Translations under genes and position numbers: made by a program
Notes under the pieces: generated by a model
What the model was told of the DNA's origin: nothing
The model's input: only the letters and a program-made list of their open reading frames with translations
Databases searched by the model: none
In this document: positions 1 to 5,066 of the stretch, in pieces
Position numbering within the stretch: the first letter of the stretch is position 1
How the letters are laid out: every line of letters starts with the position of its first letter
NCBI GenBank assembly: GCA_021158865.1
Contig: JAGGSX010000082.1
Coordinates: 1-7,194 of the forward strand
Length of the DNA: 7,194 nucleotides
Source of the DNA: Thermoplasmata archaeon
GTDB taxonomy: Archaea > Thermoplasmatota > E2 > UBA202 > JdFR-43
Direction of reading: 5' to 3'

Positions 1-27
1 CATAGTGGAAACAGGGGATGGGAATTT

Positions 28-43
28 AAATTTCATGAAATTT
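28..43. promoter_or_regulatory. 16-bp perfect palindrome upstream of the RNase J gene
   Basis: AAATTTCATGAAATTT reads the same on both strands. It lies in the non-coding 1-101 stretch, about 35 bp before the TATA-like box of the RNase J gene. A dyad of this size next to a promoter could be a binding site for a dimeric regulator, but AT-rich DNA produces such palindromes by chance and no regulator is visible. I see no coding region in 1-101 that can be supported. Confidence 0.25.
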
Positions 44-78
44 TTCGACAAACCCCAAAGCAAAGCAACACTGTAATA

Positions 79-92
79 TTTAAAATATATAA
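79..92 (+). promoter_or_regulatory. TATA-like promoter box of the RNase J gene
   Basis: The run TTTAAAATATATAA sits 10 to 23 bp ahead of the ATG at 102. With the usual archaeal spacing of about 25 bp from box centre to transcription start, the transcript would begin at or very near the ATG. This fits a leaderless or nearly leaderless mRNA, and there is no Shine-Dalgarno sequence before the ATG. Confidence 0.5.
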
Positions 93-101
93 TGTTTTTA
101 C

Positions 102-1406
102 ATGATGATAAAAATTTATGCAATTGGAGGATATAATGAAGTTGGAAAAAATATGACATGTATAGAAGTGGATGATGAAGCTATTATTTTGGATATGGGC
201 TTGTATATGGATAGATTTGTTGCATTGCAGGAAAGAAATATTAAAATGAATCCAGAAATTTTGGTTAATGAGGACGCAATTCCAAATGATGAAATAATTA
301 AAAAATTAAGGAAAAAAGTAAAAGCAATATTGATAACTCATGCACATCTTGACCATATTGGCGCCATAAAATGGATGGCATATAAATATAAATGCCCTAT
401 AATAACAACTCCATACACTGGAGAGATTATAAAAAGAAATGCAAAAAATGTTGAAAGTGTGTCAACAAATGTAAATTCATTTTATAGGGTGTCAAAAAAT
501 ATTGAAGCAGAATTTATAAATGTAACCCATTCTGTTCCTCAATCAGCTATCATAAATATAAAAACAAAATATGGAAGTATATTATATGGATTGGATTATA
601 AAAATGATAGCCATCCTGCTCTGGGTAAAAAAACAAATATAAAAAAATTAAAGAAGATTGAAGATGTTGTTCTATTGATTGCAGATTCTACAAATGCTGA
701 TGAAGAAAGAAAAACTTTTTCAGAACAGATTGCAAAGGAAATGTTGCGCGACATTATGATTGGGATGGAGAATGAAGGTCATGGATTGTTTTTAACAACT
801 TTCTCCTCACATATTGCACGATTAAAAAGCATACTCAACATTTCTAAAATAATTGGAAGAAAAGTTGTTTTTATAGGTCGTTCTTTAAATGAATATATTT
901 CTGCTGCAGAAAAGTTGAAAATAGTGAATTTTTCTAAAGATGCTGAAATAATAGGCAATGCAGGAAGGTCAGAAGAGAAGCTAAGAGAAATGAATAAAAA
1001 TAAAGATGAGTATGTTTTTGTCGTTACAGGAGGTATGGGAGAAAAAAATGCAGTTTTAACAAGAATTGTGAACGATGAAATCGCATTGAAAATAGATCCT
1101 CAAGATTTTGTTATATTCTCATGCAATGTTATACCAACACCAATAATTCAGGCAAATAGAAAAGTTCTGGAGCAAAAATTGCACAGGAAGAGGGCAAGAA
1201 TATTCAAAGACATACATGTTTCAGGACATGCCTCGAGGGAAGATTTAAGAGATTTAATAAAAATTGTTTCTCCACGCCATATCCTGCCGGCGCATGGCGG
1301 TTTGGCAAAGACTGCTGCCATGGCTTCTCTTGGAGGGGAGATGGGCTATGAGCTTGGAAAAAATATTCATATAATGCAGAATGGACAGAGCATGAAGTTG
1401 CTTTAA
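102..1406 (+). CDS. rnj: Archaeal RNase J (beta-CASP metallo-beta-lactamase ribonuclease)
   Basis: This is a ribonuclease of the RNase J group, which in archaea acts as a 5'-3' exonuclease in RNA turnover in the cytoplasm. The 434-residue protein opens with the family signature GGYNEVGKNM (residues 9-18). It has the metal-binding motif HAHLDH (80-85), the later His ligand in THSVPQS (H143), the bridging Asp in GLDYKND (D165), the beta-CASP motif SGHAS (374-378) and the final His in LPAHGG (H398). All catalytic ligands expected for a two-zinc nuclease appear present. Length is typical for archaeal RNase J, which lacks the long C-terminal domain of bacterial forms. ATG 102 and ATG 105 are adjacent, so either could be used. 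The gene ends 3 bp from the convergent pyrE. Nothing looks truncated. Confidence 0.93.
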   Translation: MMIKIYAIGGYNEVGKNMTCIEVDDEAIILDMGLYMDRFVALQERNIKMNPEILVNEDAIPNDEIIKKLRKKVKAILITHAHLDHIGAIKWMAYKYKCPIITTPYTGEIIKRNAKNVESVSTNVNSFYRVSKNIEAEFINVTHSVPQSAIINIKTKYGSILYGLDYKNDSHPALGKKTNIKKLKKIEDVVLLIADSTNADEERKTFSEQIAKEMLRDIMIGMENEGHGLFLTTFSSHIARLKSILNISKIIGRKVVFIGRSLNEYISAAEKLKIVNFSKDAEIIGNAGRSEEKLREMNKNKDEYVFVVTGGMGEKNAVLTRIVNDEIALKIDPQDFVIFSCNVIPTPIIQANRKVLEQKLHRKRARIFKDIHVSGHASREDLRDLIKIVSPRHILPAHGGLAKTAAMASLGGEMGYELGKNIHIMQNGQSMKLL

Positions 1407-1409
1407 ATT

Positions 1410-2048
1410 TTATAATCCATGTTGATATTTTTCAGGATTATTCAAATAATCTTTTATTATTTCATATTCCATGTCATTCATTTCTTCTTTCAAAATTTCT
1501 ATTGCTTCTTTAAATTTTATGATGCTAATCAATTTTATTCCATGTTTTCTTGCTATTTCCTCTCCACCTTGCTCTCTATCTATTACAACTGCAACATAAT
1601 TGCATTCAACTTTTATTTTTCTTCTTTTTGCTTCTTCATATAACTGGTTTATTGCTTTTAACTTGCTATCAAATTTTGTCACTATGTCATCAACCGCTAT
1701 GAATCTATCTCCATCTTCCATTTCTCCTTCCACCAGTGAATGTTCTCCATATTCTTTTGAAACAATTTTTCTTGTATAACACATTGGAATATTTGATGAT
1801 AGAGAAATTGCAGTTGCTATGGGTATGCCAGCCATTGCAATGCCAAGCAGCTTATTTCCTTTATTGGAAATTTTCTCGGAAAGCATTGAACCAATTTTTT
1901 TCATTAAAGCAGGATAGCTTGGGAGGTTGCGAAGTTGTATATAAAATGGGCTCCATATTCCAGAAACAAGTTTCCATCCTTTTTTATTATCACGATACCA
2001 TGTTTTTATAAGTCTTTTTCTATACAATTCTTTAACCAATTCATTCAA
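1410..2048 (-). CDS. pyrE: Orotate phosphoribosyltransferase (divergent PRPP loop)
   Basis: The enzyme joins orotate to PRPP to form OMP, the fifth step of de novo UMP synthesis. The 212-residue protein has the family N-terminal motif SGIWSPFYIQLR (29-40), the flexible catalytic loop RKIVSKEYGEH (93-103) with its Lys and YG, and the PRPP-binding segment FIAVDDIVTKFDS (116-128). That last motif is unusual: families normally have a T-T/A-G-G/T-S ending, while here it is T-K-F-D-S. The frame contains no ATG before codon 49 and an in-frame TGA lies two codons upstream. The start is therefore best placed at TTG 2048, which has GAGG (2061-2058 on the minus strand) 9 nt before it. It overlaps the end of pyrF by 8 bp, so the pair is very likely co-transcribed and translationally coupled. 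The motif change leaves some doubt about exact activity, but the pyrF partner supports it. Confidence 0.85.
   Translation of the reverse strand: MNELVKELYRKRLIKTWYRDNKKGWKLVSGIWSPFYIQLRNLPSYPALMKKIGSMLSEKISNKGNKLLGIAMAGIPIATAISLSSNIPMCYTRKIVSKEYGEHSLVEGEMEDGDRFIAVDDIVTKFDSKLKAINQLYEEAKRRKIKVECNYVAVVIDREQGGEEIARKHGIKLISIIKFKEAIEILKEEMNDMEYEIIKDYLNNPEKYQHGL
1436..1455 (+). terminator. Possible terminator for RNase J, inside the end of pyrE
   Basis: GATTATTCAAATAATC (1436-1451) is a 7+2+7 inverted repeat followed directly by TTTT, about 30 nt after the RNase J stop. The stem is AT-rich and weak, and the DNA also encodes the C-terminus of pyrE on the other strand. It is a candidate only. Confidence 0.22.
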
Positions 2049-2751
2049 ATTTCATCGCCTCTTCTGCAAATTTTTTTGCCGATTTTTCAATATCTCTGCT
2101 ATTATAAATCGAAGAACCTATTATTGCATAAGCATTGTAACCCCTCAAAATAGAAAATGCTCTTTCTATCTCTCCTCCTTGCTTCCCTATACCTGGCATG
2201 CAATACTTTGGTTCATTCATCATATTTGCGATAAGCAAATGATATTTCTTTATTGCTTCCTCTTTATTCCCTGGCAGAATAAAATAATCAACTCCATTTC
2301 TGACTGCAATTTGATAAATCTCTCCCGGAGCATCATCTCTAATAAATCCGCCATCTTCCATAAGATATGCTTCATGTGTCATTTCGCCGCCGACCATTGG
2401 CGTCATGCCATATTTCTTTATTGCTTCTATGAACGCAACCTCGCTATTTGGACCGGCTTGAGGGAAAATTATTACTGCATTCATGCCTGCGCTTTTACAT
2501 GCTTTTGCAAATATTTCTCCCACCCTTGGTATATCTGTTCCAGCTTTCTGATGGTCATATATAATTGGCAATCCATATTTTTTTATTTCATTTGCAATAT
2601 TTTTTAGTCCATACTCAATTGCAAGATTTGCCCCTATTTTATATCCTACAATACCTTCTATACCATAAGTTTTTTCTACCAGTTCTTCAAGCTTTTCAAT
2701 GGCAACATCACATGCAACAATTATTCCATGCTCTCTTTCAAACATATTCAT
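2041..2751 (-). CDS. pyrF: Orotidine 5'-phosphate decarboxylase-like protein (HUMPS family)
   Basis: This protein should decarboxylate OMP to UMP, the last step of the pathway fed by the pyrE gene just downstream. Numbered from ATG 2751 (236 residues), it shows the beta-barrel motifs ACD (D15), YKIG (K38), the central catalytic array DHQKAGTD (D66, K69, D73), PGIGKQGG (186-193) for phosphate binding, and GSSIY (212-216). The Asp-Lys-Asp spacing is D-x2-K-x3-D, not the classical D-x-K-x2-D, and the usual phosphate-binding Arg of the GRxI motif is Ser here. It may be a divergent archaeal subgroup or, less likely, another HUMPS enzyme. The reading frame extends upstream to a TTG at 2802, but the extra 17 residues do not look like the family. 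ATG 2751 has AAAGGA 9 nt upstream and sits properly behind a TATA-like box. ATG 2745 is a further option. Confidence 0.82.
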   Translation of the reverse strand: MNMFEREHGIIVACDVAIEKLEELVEKTYGIEGIVGYKIGANLAIEYGLKNIANEIKKYGLPIIYDHQKAGTDIPRVGEIFAKACKSAGMNAVIIFPQAGPNSEVAFIEAIKKYGMTPMVGGEMTHEAYLMEDGGFIRDDAPGEIYQIAVRNGVDYFILPGNKEEAIKKYHLLIANMMNEPKYCMPGIGKQGGEIERAFSILRGYNAYAIIGSSIYNSRDIEKSAKKFAEEAMKFE

Positions 2752-2785
2752 TATACTTTTTCCTTTTGTTAAATTTTTGCATGAA

Positions 2786-2796
2786 TTTTTTAAATC
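2786..2796. promoter_or_regulatory. Shared AT box of a divergent promoter (pyrF / E1)
   Basis: TTTTTTAAAT on the plus strand is ATTTAAAAAA on the minus strand, so one box could serve both directions. Counting about 25 bp out gives transcription starts near 2815 (+) and 2767 (-). Each would leave a short leader containing a ribosome site, GGAGAG for the E1 gene and AAAGGA for pyrF. A second minus-strand box, AAAATTTAAC near 2768-2776, would make a leaderless pyrF mRNA instead. Confidence 0.38.
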
Positions 2797-2829
2797 ATCC
2801 AATCTTTCATTTTTATGGCAATAAGAGTT

Positions 2830-2835
2830 GGAGAG
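2830..2835 (+). promoter_or_regulatory. Ribosome site that sets the E1 start
   Basis: GGAGAG lies 6 nt before ATG 2842. The in-frame ATG at 2815 has no such site and would fall at the predicted transcription start, so ATG 2842 is preferred. Confidence 0.6.
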
Positions 2836-2841
2836 AATGAC

Positions 2842-3585
2842 ATGGACATTTACAGCAGGATGAAGTTATATGATTGGTATGATATCAAAAAAGTAAAAAA
2901 TAAAAAAATTTTAGTGGCTGGCGCAGGCGCACTCGGAAACGAGGTTTCAAAAAATTTAATTTTATCTGGATATGAAAATATAACAATTGTTGATATGGAT
3001 TACATTGTTCATTCAAATTTGAGTAGATGTATATTTTTTAAAAGAAAAGATGCCAATTTGCATAGAAAAAAAGCTGAAGTCATTGCAGAAAGGCTTGTAG
3101 AAATAAATCCCGATGCAAAAATTAGATACTATGTTGATAAAATAGAAAGCCTTGATGTAAAAAATTATGATATTGTTCTTGGCTGTTTGGATAACATTGC
3201 TTCACGCTTATATTTAAATTCAAATTGTTATTTTTATCACATACCATATATAGATGGGGCAACCCATGGGTTAATAGGTAAAGTTCAGGTTGTTATTCCG
3301 CCAGAAACAAGCTGTTTGCAATGCGGAATGAATGCAACTCATTCAAAATTTCTGGAAAAACGCTTTAGTTGCACTGGAAAAAATGTAAAATATTTTGAAC
3401 CAAACATGCCATCTGATATAAATACAACAAGCATAATAGCCGCCATACAAGTTCAGGAGGCATTAAAAATAACTCATGGAATGAAAAATTATATCAAAAA
3501 CATTTTTTATTATGATGGCAATAGAAATTTTTTTTCAATTTTGCAACTGCCGATAAACCCAAAATGCCCAAATCATAATAAATGA
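2842..3585 (+). CDS. E1-like ubiquitin-activating enzyme (ThiF/UBA3-like)
   Basis: This should adenylate the C-terminal Gly of the neighbouring Ubl with ATP and then hold it as a Cys thioester for transfer to the E2. Numbered from ATG 2842 (247 residues), it has the arginine-finger YSR (R6), nucleotide loop GAGALG (27-32), D51, the SNLSR segment (N59, R62), LDNxxxR (117-122), CLQC (C158, C161) and the NTTSIIAA helix (194-201). C177 in FSCTGKN follows the CxxC by 15 residues, where eukaryotic UBA3 carries its catalytic Cys (PMCT). That makes it more E1-like than MoeB-like. The second zinc pair reads CPNH (C242, H245), so the last ligand may be His. It ends right after this knuckle, with no ubiquitin-fold domain and no second inactive half, so it probably works as a homodimer. 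The gene lies 59 bp before the Ubl gene on the same strand. MoaD/ThiS sulfur-carrier activation is an alternative but the E2 and JAMM neighbours argue against it. Confidence 0.88.
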   Translation: MDIYSRMKLYDWYDIKKVKNKKILVAGAGALGNEVSKNLILSGYENITIVDMDYIVHSNLSRCIFFKRKDANLHRKKAEVIAERLVEINPDAKIRYYVDKIESLDVKNYDIVLGCLDNIASRLYLNSNCYFYHIPYIDGATHGLIGKVQVVIPPETSCLQCGMNATHSKFLEKRFSCTGKNVKYFEPNMPSDINTTSIIAAIQVQEALKITHGMKNYIKNIFYYDGNRNFFSILQLPINPKCPNHNK

Positions 3586-3604
3586 TAAATAGATGCTATG
3601 ATAA

Positions 3605-3613
3605 TTATTTAAA
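3605..3613 (+). promoter_or_regulatory. Possible internal promoter before the Ubl gene
   Basis: TTATTTAAA lies 36 bp before ATG 3645 and predicts a transcript start near 3634. The short leader would contain GGAG (3636-3639), 5 nt before the ATG. The Ubl-E2-JAMM unit could thus be transcribed apart from the E1 gene, or the whole set could be read together. Confidence 0.35.
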
Positions 3614-3644
3614 CCGTTAATTTATTATCTTTTTTGGAGAGAAA

Positions 3645-3902
3645 ATGAAAATATCTGTAAAAGATGCTGAAACAGGTAATAGAATAAGTATGGAAGTCGA
3701 TGATGATAATACTATAGAAGAAATAATAGAAGAAGCAGCAAATTATTGGAGAAAAAATCCCGGAGCTTATGTAATTAGATTTGGTAAAAAAATTTTGCAG
3801 GCTGAAAATACAGTTAAGGAAGCAAGATTGCAAGAAGAAGATGTAATTGAACTGATACCCGACCCTGAAGGTGGAAAATGTTTCCAAAAGATTTGCTTGT
3901 GA
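3645..3902 (+). CDS. Ubiquitin-like protein precursor with C-terminal diglycine
   Basis: This 85-residue protein has the beta-grasp pattern of ubiquitin: MKISVKDAETG and RISMEV as a first hairpin, the helix TIEEIIEEAANYW (23-35), YVIRFGKKIL (42-51) matching ubiquitin's LIFAGKQL, and VKEARLQEEDVIELI (57-71) matching the ending strand. The mature form would end IPDPEGG at residues 76-77, the same length as ubiquitin (76). Eight residues, KCFQKICL, follow Gly77, so the product is a precursor needing cleavage. The JAMM protease encoded two genes downstream is the obvious candidate. Lysines at 2, 6, 48 and 49 in the mature part could accept chains, but this is not shown. The start is supported by GGAG 5 nt upstream. 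The 3' end overlaps the E2 gene by 25 bp. The surrounding E1 and E2 genes favour protein tagging over a purely sulfur-carrier role. Confidence 0.9.
   Translation: MKISVKDAETGNRISMEVDDDNTIEEIIEEAANYWRKNPGAYVIRFGKKILQAENTVKEARLQEEDVIELIPDPEGGKCFQKICL
3869..3873 (+). promoter_or_regulatory. Ribosome site for E2, made from the Ubl diglycine codons
   Basis: AGGTG matches the core of the archaeal site GGAGGTGAT and sits 4 nt before the E2 ATG at 3878. It includes the GGT and first bases of GGA that encode Gly76-Gly77 of the Ubl, so one stretch serves both protein and ribosome. Confidence 0.55.
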
Positions 3903-4393
3903 AAAGATTAAGAAATGAATTGAAAGAATGCAGGAGAACATTCCGTCACAAATTTATTATCAAAGATAAATCATTCAAAAAATTTCCTATCGAGATAATG
4001 GTTAATTTAGTTGATTGTCCCGGTCCAATATGGAAGGACGGAAAAATTTCAACAAAATATGAACACAAGCTCAAAATAGTAATAACTGAAGAATATCCAT
4101 TTCAAACACCGATTGTAAGATGGAAAAGTAATATATTCCATCCAAATATAATGCCTCCAGAAGATGGTGGATATGTATGCACAAAGCTGATTGAGGGCTG
4201 GACTTTTCGCTCAAATCTTGTCGCATTTATAAAAGGTATTGAAATCCTGCTTGCAAATCCAAATCCGGATAGCCCATTTGAAACAGATACATGCACAAGA
4301 GCGGCAGAATATTTCAACAAAAATAGCTACTCACCTTCCGAAATAAAAAGAAAAAAGCCTGTCATATTGGGAGAAAATGGTAAAAATAAATAA
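3878..4393 (+). CDS. E2 ubiquitin-conjugating enzyme (UBC fold)
   Basis: This 171-residue protein should receive the Ubl from the E1 as a thioester and pass it to a lysine. It begins with the UBC helix VKRLRNEL (8-15). It has the YPFQTP motif (73-78), FHPN with the catalytic His-Pro-Asn (88-90), the active-site Cys in GGYVC (C101), EGWTF (106-110) matching the E2 W-S-P region, and the helix with LLANPNPDSPF (124-134), the equivalent of PNPDDPL. The Asn-to-Cys distance is 11 residues against 8 in UBE2D enzymes, an insertion in the MPPEDGG loop. After the core only a short, basic tail (about residues 155-171) follows. The gene overlaps the Ubl gene by 25 bp and the JAMM gene by 17 bp, which suggests tight coupling of synthesis. 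No E3 gene is adjacent, so it may select targets itself. Confidence 0.92.
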   Translation: MFPKDLLVKRLRNELKECRRTFRHKFIIKDKSFKKFPIEIMVNLVDCPGPIWKDGKISTKYEHKLKIVITEEYPFQTPIVRWKSNIFHPNIMPPEDGGYVCTKLIEGWTFRSNLVAFIKGIEILLANPNPDSPFETDTCTRAAEYFNKNSYSPSEIKRKKPVILGENGKNK

Positions 4394-5003
4394 GGAAAAA
4401 ATAAAAAAATGGGAGGCGGAGCCGCCGCCTGCCGCCCGCGTCTGTCCGCCCGGCGAAAAATCTTTTCTTCAGGAAAAATATTCCCAGCTTGGATTGAAAA
4501 ATTTTGAAAAGCTGAAAGCAGTTCCATCTAACGAAAAGAAAGTTGAAACAGAAGTGAGTAATGAAGTGGATTTTTATATTAGAGAGATTGCATTTGATAA
4601 AATGCTGAAACATTGTTATGATATGGCTCTTGAGGGGAATGAGGCAATGGGGCTTTTGGTAGGGGATGTTAAACAGTGGAAAAGCGTATATTCAATTGTA
4701 TATGATGTTGCTACTGCTTCTCTTGACTCATCGCCTTTCTATGTGCGTTTTAGTAGAGATGCATTTGAGGAATTGTTTGATAAACTTGACGATATAGAAT
4801 ATGATTATATAATATTGGGATGGTATCATTCTCATGTAGGTTATACAAGTTTCATGTCAGGGATTGATATTCAAACTCAGATGAAATATTTCAGCCAGCC
4901 ATTCCATGCAGCAATTGTTATAGACCCAATAAATATTGAAGCAAAAGCTTTTCGTATATTAAATAAAAAATGCATTGAAGTTCCCTATGCAGTATTTAAG
5001 TAG
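4377..5003 (+). CDS. Rpn11-like JAMM/MPN+ metalloprotease (deubiquitinase)
   Basis: This zinc protease should cut after the Ubl diglycine, both to remove the 8-residue tail and to release the Ubl from targets. The MPN domain runs from about residue 62 to 208. It has the general-base Glu in GNEAMGLLVG (E89) and a complete H-x-H-x7-S-x2-D motif (H151, H153, S161, D164). The stretch GWYHSH through SGIDIQTQ closely resembles Rpn11 (GWYHSHPG, SGVDINTQ), as does the following VIDPI. About 60 residues precede the domain. They are charged and Pro-rich, probably disordered, and part is encoded by a GC-rich block. The ATG is supported by GGGAG 3 nt upstream within the end of E2 and by a 17-bp overlap. 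A later GTG near 4554 would remove the extension and cannot be excluded. There are no proteasome genes in the window, so whether it also joins a proteasome is unknown. Confidence 0.92.
   Translation: MVKINKEKIKKWEAEPPPAARVCPPGEKSFLQEKYSQLGLKNFEKLKAVPSNEKKVETEVSNEVDFYIREIAFDKMLKHCYDMALEGNEAMGLLVGDVKQWKSVYSIVYDVATASLDSSPFYVRFSRDAFEELFDKLDDIEYDYIILGWYHSHVGYTSFMSGIDIQTQMKYFSQPFHAAIVIDPINIEAKAFRILNKKCIEVPYAVFK
4411..4455 (+). repeat. GC-rich block in the JAMM gene (possible inserted element)
   Basis: In these 45 bp, 39 are G or C, while the flanks are strongly AT-rich. It contains the dyad GGCGGAGCCGCC (4415-4426) and several CCGCC units (4422, 4425, 4432 and 4446). It encodes residues 12-27 of the JAMM protein, a Pro/Ala-rich stretch in a likely disordered linker, and keeps the frame open. 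It may be a small palindromic repeat that landed in-frame. I see no second copy in this window, so this is an inference. Confidence 0.4.
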
Positions 5004-5033
5004 AAATCATGATACTCTTCATTTTTCACAAAA

Positions 5034-5042
5034 GCTTAAATA
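5034..5042 (+). promoter_or_regulatory. TATA-like promoter of the phosphoesterase gene
   Basis: GCTTAAATA, preceded by an A-rich stretch fit for a TFB element, lies 25 to 33 bp before ATG 5067. This predicts a transcript start within a few bases of the ATG. There is no Shine-Dalgarno site, which fits a leaderless mRNA, so this gene is probably separate from the ubiquitin-like operon that ends at 5003. Confidence 0.5.
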
Positions 5043-5066
5043 ATTTCAACACTACTACATTTTGAA

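Noticed and set aside
5..12. GTGGAAAC at both ends of the window (5-12 and 7181-7188) as a possible flanking direct repeat
   Set aside because: Only 8 bp, without element-like genes between them. Chance match and window edges are arbitrary.
2752..2802. Longer pyrF reading from TTG 2802
   Set aside because: The extra 17 residues do not fit the family and would cover the promoter. ATG 2751 has better signals.
1419..2840. Several plus-strand open frames opposite pyrE and pyrF
   Set aside because: Phe/Tyr/Cys-rich translations with no family motif, opposite genes with clear motifs.
2815..2841. ATG 2815 as the E1 start, adding nine N-terminal residues
   Set aside because: No ribosome site precedes it and it lies at the predicted transcript start. 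ATG 2842 has GGAGAG 6 nt upstream and starts just before the YSR motif.
2842..3902. E1 and Ubl as a MoeB/MoaD or ThiF/ThiS sulfur-carrier pair
   Set aside because: The Ubl has a tail after Gly-Gly, and an E2 and JAMM protease are fused into the same overlapping gene run. No molybdopterin or thiamine genes are present.
4327..4613. Minus-strand open frames across the JAMM gene start
   Set aside because: They are antisense to two well-supported genes, have no ribosome sites and encode Phe/Arg-rich sequence typical of shadow frames.
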